Assembly: GCF_902141845.1 (NCBI RefSeq)
Contig: NZ_CABFPH010000036.1
Span: 1-51,754 of the forward strand
Direction: 5' to 3'
Source: Methylobacterium symbioticum
GTDB lineage: Bacteria; Pseudomonadota; Alphaproteobacteria; Rhizobiales; Beijerinckiaceae
DNA length: 51,754 nt
Program-made: the position numbers and the translations under genes
The notes under the pieces: model-generated
The model's input: only the letters and a program-made list of their open reading frames with translations
Told to the model about the DNA's origin: nothing
Database searches by the model: none
Shown here: piece by piece, positions 26,486 to 35,283 of the stretch
Position numbering within the stretch: position 1 is the first letter of the stretch
How the letters are laid out: each line of letters starts with the position of its first letter

Positions 26486-27673
26486 TCAGGGCGTCGCCGC
26501 AGCGACGGCCGCGCGCACCACGGGCGCGGCCGGCACCGTATGCTCCCAGAAGCGGCCGGTACGGCCCTTCTCGTAGCCGGCATTGTAGAGCGCGCGCATG
26601 TAGCCGGTGTCGAAGCCGCGGGCCGTGGTCGTGGTCGGCGCCGCCTCATCGATATAGGTGAGGTTGAAGCCGATGCGGTTGGCGCGGGCGAAGGCGTAGG
26701 TGCTCGTCAGCGTGGCGCGGCTGCGGGCGCGGCTCGCCGTGGTGAAGGATCGCTCGACGATCGACAGCGTGTTGTTCCGGGTCACGTCGAATTCGGGCTC
26801 CAGGCGCCCGTTGACGACCACGTAGATCTCCGCCTTGCCGGAGGTGCGCAGGCGGCCGTCGCGCACGAGCAGGGCCTGGGGCAAGGTGAAGACCGGCGTC
26901 ACCACCGAGCCGTCCACGTGAAGCTCCTGGAAGCGCGCGTCGCCGGCGGTCACGTCGATGAGCTGCGGCGGGAAGACCGCGGGCACGCTCGCCGAGGCGG
27001 TGAGCACGTCGCGGAACAGCTCCACCGCGTTCGGCGCGCCGCTCGCGGCGATGGCGCCCATGTTCCAGATCACGGCGCGCTGGGCGTCGAGATTGGCCGT
27101 CACCACGAGGAGGCGGCGGCCCTTGGCGTGCTCGGCCGCCACGGCGGCCAGCAGGTCGGGCGTCACGTAGCGGCCGATCAGGTCACGCAGGCGTCCGTCG
27201 CCGAACAGGCCTGAGCCGAACAGCACGTTGGTGATGTCGGGCGACTGGACCAGCGTCGCCGCGACGCCGCTCGTGTAGAACTCGGTCAGATAGGCGTCGT
27301 AGGCGGGGCCGAGGAAGGCGAAGGGCGCGATCAGGGCGCCGGTGCTCACGCCCGAGACCATGGTGAAATCCGGCCGCGTGCCCGAGGCGGTCCAGCCGTT
27401 GAGGATGCCGGCACCGTAGGCACCGTCGCCGCCGCCGCCCGAGAGCGCCAGATAGCTGAAGCCGCGCCTCGATTCGGGCCGCGAGGCGAGCGCCGTGAAG
27501 GTCTCGACGGAGGCGTCCGAATAGATCCGCGCCTCGGGGATGCCGGGCACCGTGGCCAGCGCCGCCTGGCTCGCGGTGTAGGGCGTGCGCGGCAGCGAGG
27601 AGCAGGCGGCGGCCTGTGCCGCGAGTCCGAGGGCGAGAAGGGCGCGAAGACCCCAGGAGCGACGCACCGTCAT
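26486..27673 (-). CDS. Patatin-like phospholipase, lipoprotein
   Basis: The protein has 395 residues. The N-terminal signal ends in a lipobox (LAAQAAACSS), so the mature protein should be lipid-anchored. The patatin domain has the oxyanion-hole loop GGGGDGAYGAG (about 75-85), the nucleophile elbow GVSTG (about 108-112) and a DGS at HVDGSVV in place of the commoner DGG/DGA. The Asp of the catalytic dyad is kept. It probably hydrolyses lipid acyl esters at the envelope. The ATG at 27673 is chosen for the signal peptide. A 12-base palindrome lies upstream. Confidence 0.9.
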   Translation of the reverse strand: MTVRRSWGLRALLALGLAAQAAACSSLPRTPYTASQAALATVPGIPEARIYSDASVETFTALASRPESRRGFSYLALSGGGGDGAYGAGILNGWTASGTRPDFTMVSGVSTGALIAPFAFLGPAYDAYLTEFYTSGVAATLVQSPDITNVLFGSGLFGDGRLRDLIGRYVTPDLLAAVAAEHAKGRRLLVVTANLDAQRAVIWNMGAIAASGAPNAVELFRDVLTASASVPAVFPPQLIDVTAGDARFQELHVDGSVVTPVFTLPQALLVRDGRLRTSGKAEIYVVVNGRLEPEFDVTRNNTLSIVERSFTTASRARSRATLTSTYAFARANRIGFNLTYIDEAAPTTTTARGFDTGYMRALYNAGYEKGRTGRFWEHTVPAAPVVRAAVAAATP

Positions 27674-27828
27674 CGATCGTGTCTCGAAGCCTGTCCGCGG
27701 TCCGTGCCGGGCTCGGGGAAGCTTGGGCATTGCGCCCGCAACCGTCAATGAACGGCGCGCGCGCACCGGTGTTCCGCGGCCGCCTGTTGCGCGCGCACCT
27801 CGCCGGTGCACGGCCGCCGCAGGGTTAA

Positions 27829-27840
27829 TTTCACGTGAAA
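27829..27840. promoter_or_regulatory. Perfect 12-base palindrome upstream of the patatin gene
   Basis: TTTCACGTGAAA lies ten bases after the flavoprotein stop and about 155 bases before the patatin start, in an AT-richer patch. It could be an operator. No regulator can be assigned from sequence. Confidence 0.35.
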
Positions 27841-27850
27841 ACCGGCCGTT

Positions 27851-29095
27851 TCAGGGCCGTCCCAGCACCAGGGCCTTGAGGTCCAGGCCCGTATCCGCCG
27901 CCTGATCCGGCGTCAGCGGAATGTCGGCCGCGATCAGGCGGCGGGCGATCATGTGGTCGCCGGCCCGGTTCACCGATTCCACCGCGACGAGGCGATCCTC
28001 GCGGAAGCGGAAGACCGAGAAGGCGTTGCCGTCGCCCCGACGAACCGCCTGGTCGGAGGGCGCGGCGAGTCCGGCGATCTGCAGCTTGTTCGGGCCCTGA
28101 TCGCTCCAGAACCAGGGCACCGCGTCGTAGGCGGCCGGCCGGCCGGTCAGCCGTGCGGCGAGGCAGCGCCCCTGATCGATCGCGTTCTGCACGGATTCGA
28201 TCCGGACCGTGCCGTCCGCAGCGAGGCCGCGGGCGAAGCGCGTCGGGAAGCGCGCACAGTCGCCGATCGCCGAGATGGCCGGATCGTCGGTCGCGAGCCA
28301 TGGGTCGACCCGGATGCCGTCCGCCGCCGCGAGCCCGGCGGCGGCCGCGATCTCCTGGTTCGGCAGCACGCCGATGCCGATGAGCACGAGGTCGGCCGGC
28401 ACGGTGCGGCCATCGCCGAGGCGCAGGCCGGTGGTGCGGCCGTCCGCGCCGAGGATCTCCGTCACCCCGGCCTCGAAGGCGAAGGCGACGCCCGCATCCG
28501 CGTGGGCAGCGTGGAAGAAGGCGCCCGTCTCGGCCGAGACCGCCCGTGCCATCGGCCGGGCCGCGGCCTCGACCACGGTCACCGCCAGGCCCCGCGCAGC
28601 GGCGACCGCAGCGAATTCGAGTCCGATGAAGCCCGCTCCCACCACGGCGACCCGACGCACCCGCGCGAGATCCGCCTGCAGCATGTCGGCATCGGCGAGG
28701 CCGCGCAGCTGCCGCACCCCGTCGAGATCCGCGCCCGGGACCGGCAGCGGCCGGTTCCGGGAGCCGGTGGCCAGGACGAGGTGCTCGTAAGGGACCGGAC
28801 CCTCCGCCGTGAGGAGCCGCCGCGCGTCCCGGTCGATCGCCTCGGCGCGCAGCGCGGGACGGAAGCCGATGCGGTGCTCGGCGAGGAAGGCGGCGGGCCG
28901 GAGCGCCAGCCCGGCCGCGTCGGTCTTGCCCGCGAGATAGGCCTTCGAGAGGGGTGGGCGCTGGTAGGGGAGGTAGGGCTCGTCGCCGATGAGGGTGAGG
29001 GGGCCGGCATGGCCCGCCTCCCGCAAGGAGGCCGCCACCTGGAAGCCGGCCTGGCCGGCGCCGAGGACGACGATGCCAGCTTGCGTCGCCGGGAT
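27851..29095 (-). CDS. FAD-dependent ferredoxin/rubredoxin reductase-type oxidoreductase, start unclear
   Basis: This is a flavoprotein of about 410 residues in the ferredoxin/rubredoxin reductase family (ThcD/BphA4 type), which passes electrons from NAD(P)H to a small iron protein. The FAD site is GIVVLGAGQAGFQVAAS, then YLPYQRPPLSK. The NAD site is VAVVGAGFIGLEFA, and ISAIGDCARFP binds FAD again. No ATG, GTG or TTG exists upstream of the FAD motif within the plausible distance. The first GTG (29038) would delete the motif. The left boundary given is an ATC codon marking where family similarity begins. The upstream LysR gene runs into it in another frame without a stop. Real options are -1 frameshifting, a one-base sequence error, or a non-canonical start. 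Confidence 0.8.
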   Translation of the reverse strand: MPATQAGIVVLGAGQAGFQVAASLREAGHAGPLTLIGDEPYLPYQRPPLSKAYLAGKTDAAGLALRPAAFLAEHRIGFRPALRAEAIDRDARRLLTAEGPVPYEHLVLATGSRNRPLPVPGADLDGVRQLRGLADADMLQADLARVRRVAVVGAGFIGLEFAAVAAARGLAVTVVEAAARPMARAVSAETGAFFHAAHADAGVAFAFEAGVTEILGADGRTTGLRLGDGRTVPADLVLIGIGVLPNQEIAAAAGLAAADGIRVDPWLATDDPAISAIGDCARFPTRFARGLAADGTVRIESVQNAIDQGRCLAARLTGRPAAYDAVPWFWSDQGPNKLQIAGLAAPSDQAVRRGDGNAFSVFRFREDRLVAVESVNRAGDHMIARRLIAADIPLTPDQAADTGLDLKALVLGRP

Positions 29096-29103
29096 GCCCG
29101 CGC

Positions 29104-30051
29104 TCCCCCCGCCGCTCCCGCCGGCAGCGCCTTGACCGCCTCGAGCTGGGGCAGGCAGCGCGGGCCTTCCTTGACGAGGTAGCTCCAGAAGGCGGAGGCG
29201 GCCGGCCCCAGCCCCTTGCCGGCCCGCCGCACCACGTACCAGTCGCGCCGGATCGGCAGGCCCTGCACGTCGAGGAGCGCGAGGCGCCCGCTCGCCACCT
29301 CCGCCGCCACGGTATGGGCCGAGAGGAGGGCGATGCCGAGGCCCGCCATCACCGCCTGCTTGATCGTCTCGTTCGAGCCGGAATCGATGCCGAGCTTCGC
29401 GCGCCGGATGATGACGCCGCTGACGAACTCCTCGAACACGGTGCGCGTGCCCGAACCCTCCTCGCGGACGAAGAAGGCCTGCTCGGCGAGTTCCGCCTTC
29501 GGGATGTCGCGCCGGCCGGCCAGGGGATGGCCGGGCGCCGCGATCAGGACGAGAGGGTGCGGCCCGAAGGTCTCCGCCTCGATCGCGAAGTCCCGGGGCG
29601 GCCGGCCCATGATCGCGAAATCGATCTCGTAGTTGCGCAGGGCCTCGACCGTCTCGCTGCGGTTGCGCACCGAGAGGTTGATCTCAACACCCGGATGCCG
29701 CTCGACGAAGCCGGCGATCACCTGCGGCGCGAAGTACTTGGCGGTCGAGACCACGCCCATCGCGACGCGTCCGCCCGCGCCGCCCTTCAGGGTGCGCAGC
29801 CGGTCGGCGCAGGTCTCCAGCACCGTGTTGATGCTGTCGATGGCCCAGAGCATCTCGCGGCCCGCATCGGTCGGCTTCAGGCCGTTCGGCGTGCGGTCGA
29901 ACAGGAGGAGCCCCGCCTCCTCCTCCAACTGGCGGATGCGCGCGTAGAGCGCGGCCGAGGTCACGTTCAGCTCCTGCGCCGCCCGGGTCATGGTGCCGAG
30001 CCGGGCGACCGCGGCCACGGCCTGGAGTTGCTTGAGGGACAGGTTGCGCAT
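29104..30051 (-). CDS. cbbR: LysR-family regulator, CbbR-like
   Basis: The regulator has about 316 codons up to the junction. The winged HTH is at 1-60 (LSLKQLQAVAAVARLGTMTR, then QELNVTSAALYARIRQLEEE). The effector domain includes GVVSTAKYFAPQVIAGF and FVREEGSGTR, hallmarks of CbbR, which senses Calvin-cycle metabolites such as RuBP or NADPH. It is divergent from fbp-prk, the classic cbbR position. Unusually it has no stop at the expected end: its frame stays open to 28579. At codons 315-316 the message reads G GGG GGA (29110-29104), after which the -1 frame is the flavoprotein. The regulator identity is good. The C-terminus is unresolved. Confidence 0.82.
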
Positions 30052-30241
30052 GCGTCGGTTCTAGTTTTTTTGTAAGGAGCCGCAAGTTATTTCAGAATTC
30101 TTGATCTCGGCCGTTTCCCACCCCTGGCGATCCGGCCGCATCGCGCGGTATCATCCTTCGACGGCTCCGGTTAGACATCTCGCTCGTGGGCGGGGCCGGC
30201 GGGCCTTGCGCGGAATGGATAGCTGGATCGAGGACGGGCCG
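30052..30241. promoter_or_regulatory. Divergent cbbR-cbbF control region
   Basis: These 190 bases include an AT-rich patch (30062-30105) just upstream of the LysR start. A LysR-type T-N11-A match lies at 30073-30085 (TAAGGAGCCGCAA) and an eight-base palindrome AGAATTCT at 30094-30101. This is where CbbR would be expected to bind. The sites are candidates, not proven. Confidence 0.45.
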
Positions 30242-31300
30242 ATGGCGGCAGGATCTCTGGAGGTCGGATCGCGTCTGGACGCGTGCCTCGCGCAGGCCGT
30301 GGCCGGCAACCCGGCGCTCAAGGACACGGCGGCGGTGGTGACCGCGATCGCGGGTGCGGCGATCACGATCAGCGAGGTGATCGGCCGTGGGGCGCTCGGC
30401 GGCGACCTCGCCGCGGCGGGCGGCCAGAACAGCGACGGCGACGTGCAGAAGGCCCTCGACGTGATCGCCCACCAGCGCGTCACCGAGGCGCTGCAGGCCG
30501 CCCCCGTGGCCGAGGTCGCCTCGGAGGAGGCTGACGAGGTGATGCGCCTCAATCCTGGCGCGCCCCTCGCCGTGGCGATCGACCCGCTCGATGGCTCGTC
30601 GAATATCGGCGTCAACATGGCCGTCGGCACGATCTTCGGCATCCGCCCGGCGGTCCAGGACCAAGCGAACCCGCTCGCCTCCTTCACGAGCCCGGGCACG
30701 GCGCAGCTCGCTGCCGGCTTCGTCACCTACGGGCCGGCCACCGCCCTTGTCCTCACCCTCGGGCAGGGCACCCAGATCTACGTGCTCGACCGCGCGGAGG
30801 GCGCCTTCCGCCTGACCCATCCGCAGCTCGACGTGCCGGTCTCGGCCAAGGAATACGCGATCAACGCCTCGAACGCCCGGCACTGGGAGCCGCCGATCAA
30901 GGCCTTCGTCGAGGATTGCCTGCGCGGTGCGGAAGGCCCGCGCGACAAGGACTTCAACATGCGCTGGCTCGGCTCGCTGGTGGCCGACGCCCAGCGCGTG
31001 CTGCTGCGCGGCGGCGTGTTCCTGTATCCGGGCGACCAGCGCAAGGGCTACGCGCAGGGGCGCCTGCGTCTCCTCTACGAGGCGGCGCCCATCGCCATGC
31101 TGATGGAGCAGGCCGGCGCCGGCGCCACCGACGGCGAGCGCCGCATCCTCGATATCGAGGCGACCGGCATCCACGAGCGCGTGCCGCTGGTCTTCGGCTC
31201 GGTCGAGGAGGTCGAGTGCGTCGCCAAGTATTTCGGCGGCCGCAACCACGCCGCCGGCCGCTCGCCGCTCTTCGGCCAGCGCGGCCTGATGCGCAGCTAG
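30242..31300 (+). CDS. cbbF: Class I fructose-1,6-bisphosphatase
   Basis: The 352-residue enzyme hydrolyses fructose 1,6-bisphosphate in gluconeogenesis and the Calvin cycle. The metal/phosphate signature DPLDGSSNI is at 114-122. GDQRKGYAQGRLRLLYEAAP with AMLMEQAG near 265-290 is the second class I block. The start at 30242 is preferred because GAGG precedes it. An ATG at 30215 is the alternative. It heads a same-strand run with prk, rpe and the CbbY gene, opposite the CbbR-like gene. Confidence 0.94.
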   Translation: MAAGSLEVGSRLDACLAQAVAGNPALKDTAAVVTAIAGAAITISEVIGRGALGGDLAAAGGQNSDGDVQKALDVIAHQRVTEALQAAPVAEVASEEADEVMRLNPGAPLAVAIDPLDGSSNIGVNMAVGTIFGIRPAVQDQANPLASFTSPGTAQLAAGFVTYGPATALVLTLGQGTQIYVLDRAEGAFRLTHPQLDVPVSAKEYAINASNARHWEPPIKAFVEDCLRGAEGPRDKDFNMRWLGSLVADAQRVLLRGGVFLYPGDQRKGYAQGRLRLLYEAAPIAMLMEQAGAGATDGERRILDIEATGIHERVPLVFGSVEEVECVAKYFGGRNHAAGRSPLFGQRGLMRS

Positions 31301-31323
31301 GCCGGGCAGCATCCGTTCCAGTA

Positions 31324-32184
31324 ATGTCGGCGCGTCACCCCATCATCTCGGTCACCGGCTCCTCGGGGGCCGGGACGACCTCGGTCCGCAACACCTTCGA
31401 GCAGATCTTCCGCCGGGAGGACGTCAGCGCGGTCTATATCGAGGGCGACGGCTTCCACGCCTTCGACCGCGAGACCATGCGCGCGATGATGGCCCGCGAG
31501 CCGACGCTGAGCCACTTCGCGCCGCGGGCCAACCTCCTGCCGGAGCTGGAGGAGGTGTTCCGCAGCTACAGCGAGTCCGGCACCGGCCGCACGCGGCACT
31601 ACGCGCACGACGCGCATGATGCGGCCCGCTACGGCACCCCGGAGGGCACCTTCTCGGCCTGGGAGGAGTTCCCGCCGGGCTCGGACCTGCTGTTCTACGA
31701 GGGCCTGCACGGCTGCGTGGTCGATTCGAGCGTGGACATCGCCCGCTATCCCGATCTCAAGATCGGCGTGGTGCCGGTGATCAACCTCGAATGGATCCAG
31801 AAGCTGCACCGCGACCGCTCGTTCCGCGGCTACTCGACCGAGGCCGTCACCGACGTGATCCTGCGGCGGATGCCCGACTACGTGCAGACGATCTGCCCGC
31901 AATTCTCCTGGACGGACATCAACTTCCAGCGCGTGCCGACGGTGGACACCTCGAACCCGTTCATCGCCCGCTGGATCCCCACGGCCGACGAGTCGATGGT
32001 GGTGATCCGGTTCAAGAACCCGAAGGGGATCGACTTCTCCTATCTGGTCTCGATGATCCACGACAGCTTCATGAGCCGGGCGAACTCCATCGTGATCCCG
32101 GGCGGCAAGCTCGACCTCGCGATGCAGCTGATCCTGACGCCGATCATCATGCAGCTCGTGGAGCGCAGGCGGCGGCTGGCTTGA
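31324..32184 (+). CDS. prk: Phosphoribulokinase
   Basis: PRK (286 residues) makes ribulose 1,5-bisphosphate from ribulose 5-phosphate and ATP. The P-loop GSSGAGTTS is at about 12-20. YIEGDGFHAFDR, HYAHDAHDAARYGTPEGTFS and LFYEGLHGCV are typical of the short bacterial class I enzyme. It starts 23 bases after the cbbF stop with only a weak ribosome-binding site. In Methylobacterium extorquens, PRK is known to supply RuBP as a signal for a LysR regulator of methylotrophy, even without autotrophy. That role is possible here. Confidence 0.95.
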   Translation: MSARHPIISVTGSSGAGTTSVRNTFEQIFRREDVSAVYIEGDGFHAFDRETMRAMMAREPTLSHFAPRANLLPELEEVFRSYSESGTGRTRHYAHDAHDAARYGTPEGTFSAWEEFPPGSDLLFYEGLHGCVVDSSVDIARYPDLKIGVVPVINLEWIQKLHRDRSFRGYSTEAVTDVILRRMPDYVQTICPQFSWTDINFQRVPTVDTSNPFIARWIPTADESMVVIRFKNPKGIDFSYLVSMIHDSFMSRANSIVIPGGKLDLAMQLILTPIIMQLVERRRRLA

Positions 32185-32248
32185 GGGCGGCCCGGTCGCT
32201 ATGGCTCTCGCGTGCATCGGGGACGCGTCGTCGGGTCCTCCCGCCCAA

Positions 32249-32362
32249 GACCTCATCCTGAGGTGCGAGCGGAGCGAGCCTCGACGGAGCCCTCCAGGAA
32301 TCGCGATGGTCTCTGGAGGCCTCCGTCGAGGCCCGCTCGCGCGGGCACCTCACGATGAGGTC
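32249..32362. repeat. Long imperfect inverted repeat between prk and rpe
   Basis: The outer arms GACCTCATCCTGAGGTGC (32249) and GCACCTCACGATGAGGTC (ending 32362) pair with one mismatch. Inner arms CCTCGACGGAG / CTCCGTCGAGG and CTCCAG / CTGGAG extend the stem toward the centre. The CCTCATCCTGAGG start resembles the repetitive palindromic elements scattered in many Hyphomicrobiales genomes. It sits inside an otherwise same-strand gene run and could attenuate or stabilise the message. Confidence 0.8.
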
Positions 32363-32468
32363 TCGGGTGGGATCGGGCGTGTCGAGGCGCATCCCGAGAG
32401 ACCGGTCGCGCGGTCGGGCCCCTGCCCGCGCGGGATCGGGCCCTATCTGACCCTCTGAAAGACCGACC

Positions 32469-33161
32469 ATGAGCATCCGCCCCCTCATCGCCCCCTCGAT
32501 CCTCTCCGCCGACTTCTCGCGGCTCGGCGAGGAGACGCGCGCGGTCGCCGAGGCCGGGGGCGACTGGATCCACCTCGACGTGATGGACGGGCATTTCGTG
32601 CCCAACATCACCTTCGGCCCGCCGGTGGTGAAGGCGCTGCGGCCCCACACGACCAAGTTCTTCGACGTGCACCTGATGATCGCGCCGGCCGACCCCTATC
32701 TCGCGGCCTTCGCGGAAGCGGGCGCCGACGGCATCACCGTCCATGTCGAGGCCGGGCCCCATATCCACCGCTCGCTCCAGACCATTCGGGCGCTCGGCAA
32801 ACGCGCGGGCGTGGCGCTCAACCCCGGCACCCCGGCCGCGATGGTCGAGCCGCTCCTCGACATCGCCGACCTCGTCCTGGTGATGACGGTCAATCCCGGC
32901 TTCGGCGGCCAGAGCTTCCTGGCCAGCGCCCTCGAGACGGTGGCGCGGGTGCGCGCGCTGGTGGCCGGCCGCGACATCCGCATCGAGGTCGATGGCGGCA
33001 TCGATGCGACCACGGTCGAGGCCGCCGCGCGGGCGGGCGCCGACGTGTTCGTGGCGGGCAACGCGGTGTTCAAGGACGGGCCCGCTTCCTATGCGGAGCG
33101 GATCGCCGCGATCCGCAGCGGCGCCGAGGCGGCAGGCGGATCCGGTCCGCTCGCATGCTGA
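32469..33161 (+). CDS. rpe: Ribulose-phosphate 3-epimerase
   Basis: This 230-residue TIM-barrel enzyme interconverts ribulose 5-phosphate and xylulose 5-phosphate in the pentose phosphate and Calvin cycles. The family blocks are APSILSADFSRLGEE, HLDVMDGHFVPNITFGP with the catalytic Asp, VMTVNPGFGGQSF near 140, and VDGGID with ADVFVAGNAVF. The length is normal. It is 284 bases downstream of prk, across an inverted repeat, and overlaps the next gene by seven bases. Confidence 0.96.
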   Translation: MSIRPLIAPSILSADFSRLGEETRAVAEAGGDWIHLDVMDGHFVPNITFGPPVVKALRPHTTKFFDVHLMIAPADPYLAAFAEAGADGITVHVEAGPHIHRSLQTIRALGKRAGVALNPGTPAAMVEPLLDIADLVLVMTVNPGFGGQSFLASALETVARVRALVAGRDIRIEVDGGIDATTVEAAARAGADVFVAGNAVFKDGPASYAERIAAIRSGAEAAGGSGPLAC

Positions 33162-33904
33162 AGGCGCTGATCTTCGACGTCGACGGCACGCTGGCCGAGA
33201 CCGAGGACCTGCACCGGCAGGCCTTCAACCGCGCCTTCGCGGCGCTCGGCCTGCCCTGGCACTGGGAGCCCGCCACCTACGCGGACCTCCTCACCGTGAT
33301 GGGCGGCAAGGAGCGTCTCGCCCACTACATCGAGACGCGCTTTCCGGGAGAGGCCGCCGCGCTCCTCGCCCGCTGCCCGGAGATCCACGGGCTCAAGACG
33401 AAGCTCTACGGCGATCTGGTCGATGCCGGCCGCCTCGCCCTGCGCCCCGGCATCCGCCGCCTGATCGCGGAGGCGAAGGCGGCCGGCGTGAAGCTCGCCA
33501 TCGCCACCACCACGAGCCGGCCGAACGTCGACCGGCTGATCGCGGTGAACTTCCCGGACGGCGCGCAGCCCTTCGACGCGATCGCGGCCGGGGACGAGGC
33601 GGCGCGCAAGAAGCCGGCGCCCGACGTGTTCACCCTCGCCCTCGACCGGCTCGGCGTGCAGCCGTCCGAGGCGATCGCCGTCGAGGATTCCGCCGCCGGC
33701 ATCCGCTCGGCGCTGGATGCCGGACTTCCCGTGATCGCGACGCGCAGCCTCTACACGGAGCGGCACCCCCTCGACGGCGCCTTCTCGGCGGTCTCCGACC
33801 TCGGCGAATCGGACCATCCCCATCGCCACATCGCCGGCGCGGCCTGGCCCGGCGGCGTGGTCACGCTGGCTGCCCTCAAGGATTGGCACGCGGCGCGGGC
33901 CTGA
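33155..33904 (+). CDS. cbbY: HAD-family sugar-bisphosphate phosphatase, CbbY type
   Basis: This 249-residue HAD phosphatase has the nucleophile motif FDVDGTLAETEDLH at 7-20 (Asp8 and Asp10), the TTTSRPN motif II near 127, KKPAPDVF with the Lys, and VEDSAAGI as the final acidic motif. The opening and WHWEPATYADLLTVMGGKERL closely follow the CbbY family. CbbY hydrolyses xylulose 1,5-bisphosphate, a RuBisCO inhibitor. Overlap with rpe (33155-33161) shows co-translation. Because no RuBisCO is in the window, the benefit here is unclear. Confidence 0.87.
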   Translation: MLKALIFDVDGTLAETEDLHRQAFNRAFAALGLPWHWEPATYADLLTVMGGKERLAHYIETRFPGEAAALLARCPEIHGLKTKLYGDLVDAGRLALRPGIRRLIAEAKAAGVKLAIATTTSRPNVDRLIAVNFPDGAQPFDAIAAGDEAARKKPAPDVFTLALDRLGVQPSEAIAVEDSAAGIRSALDAGLPVIATRSLYTERHPLDGAFSAVSDLGESDHPHRHIAGAAWPGGVVTLAALKDWHAARA

Positions 33905-34020
33905 CGCCGTTTTACGGGGCTGCCGATCTCCTGTGCCCGTCCGGCCGCCGCGCGCTCGCGTGCTCGTAAGCCCGAAGGGGATGCCGGTTCGGCGAAAGAG
34001 GGCGCATCCAAACAACGGCT

Positions 34021-35076
34021 CTAGCTGCGCGGCTCTCGAGGCCGCCCGTTCTCCAGCCGGCGTCGCGCCTCGGCCCGTCCCTGCGCCTCGGTGGCGAAGA
34101 GGGTGGCTCCCGCCACGGTGCCGAGCGCGACGGCGAGCCCGAGCTTGAGCCAGCCCGGGCGGGCGGCCGTCACGCGGTCGCTGGACCGGCTGTCGAAGCG
34201 TCCATGCGCGCCGGGATCGGTGTCGACCGGCTCGTAGAGGTTGTCGGACCGATTCGCCTGTGCCCTCACGTCCGTCATCTCCCCGTGATAGCCGTGCCGC
34301 GCCAGATAGCCGTCGATCCAGCCCGGGATCAGCATGGTCCCCAGGATCGCCTTCCAGGTCGCGGCGCCGATCCAGAGCTCGCGCGGGGCGTCCCGCGCCG
34401 CGCGGTAGACGTGCCGGGCGATCGCCTCCGGCTGGTAGACCGGCGGCACGGGCTCCGGCTCGCGCGGCAGCCGCGAGCGGGCCCAGTCGAACTGGGGCGT
34501 GTTGACGGCGGGCAGCTGCACCATGGTGAGGCGCACCCGGCTGCCGTCATGGAGCAACTCGCTGCGCAGCGAATCGACGAAGCCGCGCCCCGCCGCCTTG
34601 GCCGCGCAATAGGCGGCCTGGAGCGGGATCGAGCGATAGGCGAGGGCCGAGCCGATCTGCACGATGGTGCCGGCATCGCGCGGCACCATGTGGCGGAGGG
34701 CGGCGAGCGTGCCGTGCACCTGCCCGAGATAGGTCACCTCGGTGACGCGCCGGAACTCCTCCGGGCGGGTGTTCTGCACGGGCGCGTAGACCGTGACCAT
34801 CGCGTTGTTGATCCAGACATCGATGCCGCCGAAGAACGCGGCGATCTCGTCGGCGGCCTGGTCGACCTGATCCGCGTCGGCCACGTCGACCGCGAAGGCG
34901 AGGGGCGTGCCGCCGGCCCGCACCACCGCCCGCGCCGCGCCGTGCAGGCCCGCCTCGCCCCGGGCGATCAGGCCGACATTCCAGCCATGCGATGCGAACT
35001 CGCAGGCGATGGCGCGTCCCACGCCCGCGCTCGCTCCGGTGACGACGACGGTGCGCGCTCTGGTCCGTTGCGACAT
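34021..35076 (-). CDS. SDR-family oxidoreductase with C-terminal membrane segment
   Basis: This 351-residue protein has a classical SDR core: TGASAGVGRAIA near 14-25, NNAMVTVYAP (NNA), and Tyr-x-x-x-Lys as YCAAK with the preceding Ser in IGSALAYRS. After the core, about 100 extra residues end in a hydrophobic segment (WLKLGLAVALGTVAGATLFA, about 315-335), suggesting membrane anchoring. Substrate unknown. It is divergent from yebC and stands alone otherwise. Confidence 0.88.
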   Translation of the reverse strand: MSQRTRARTVVVTGASAGVGRAIACEFASHGWNVGLIARGEAGLHGAARAVVRAGGTPLAFAVDVADADQVDQAADEIAAFFGGIDVWINNAMVTVYAPVQNTRPEEFRRVTEVTYLGQVHGTLAALRHMVPRDAGTIVQIGSALAYRSIPLQAAYCAAKAAGRGFVDSLRSELLHDGSRVRLTMVQLPAVNTPQFDWARSRLPREPEPVPPVYQPEAIARHVYRAARDAPRELWIGAATWKAILGTMLIPGWIDGYLARHGYHGEMTDVRAQANRSDNLYEPVDTDPGAHGRFDSRSSDRVTAARPGWLKLGLAVALGTVAGATLFATEAQGRAEARRRLENGRPREPRS

Positions 35077-35283
35077 CGGCTCTCCCCGCGGCCCGCATGC
35101 CGCTTCCGGAGCTGTGAACGCCCGTCGGGCCGGATCTTTCCAGGCGCGGGCGACGGAAGCCGCATCCGCGTTGCCTCGCCGGCGAGCGCCGGCCTATAAC
35201 GCGCGGATTCGCATATCGCAGCGTCGAGGGCGTAGGCTCTCCGCCGCGTTTCAGACGACAGCCCAGGGGCAGAGCCGAGAGCC

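Noticed and set aside
28579..29103. Continuation of the LysR frame beyond the junction
   Set aside because: It is Ser/Arg/Pro-rich and overlaps the well-conserved FAD domain in another frame, so it is a shadow, not a protein extension.
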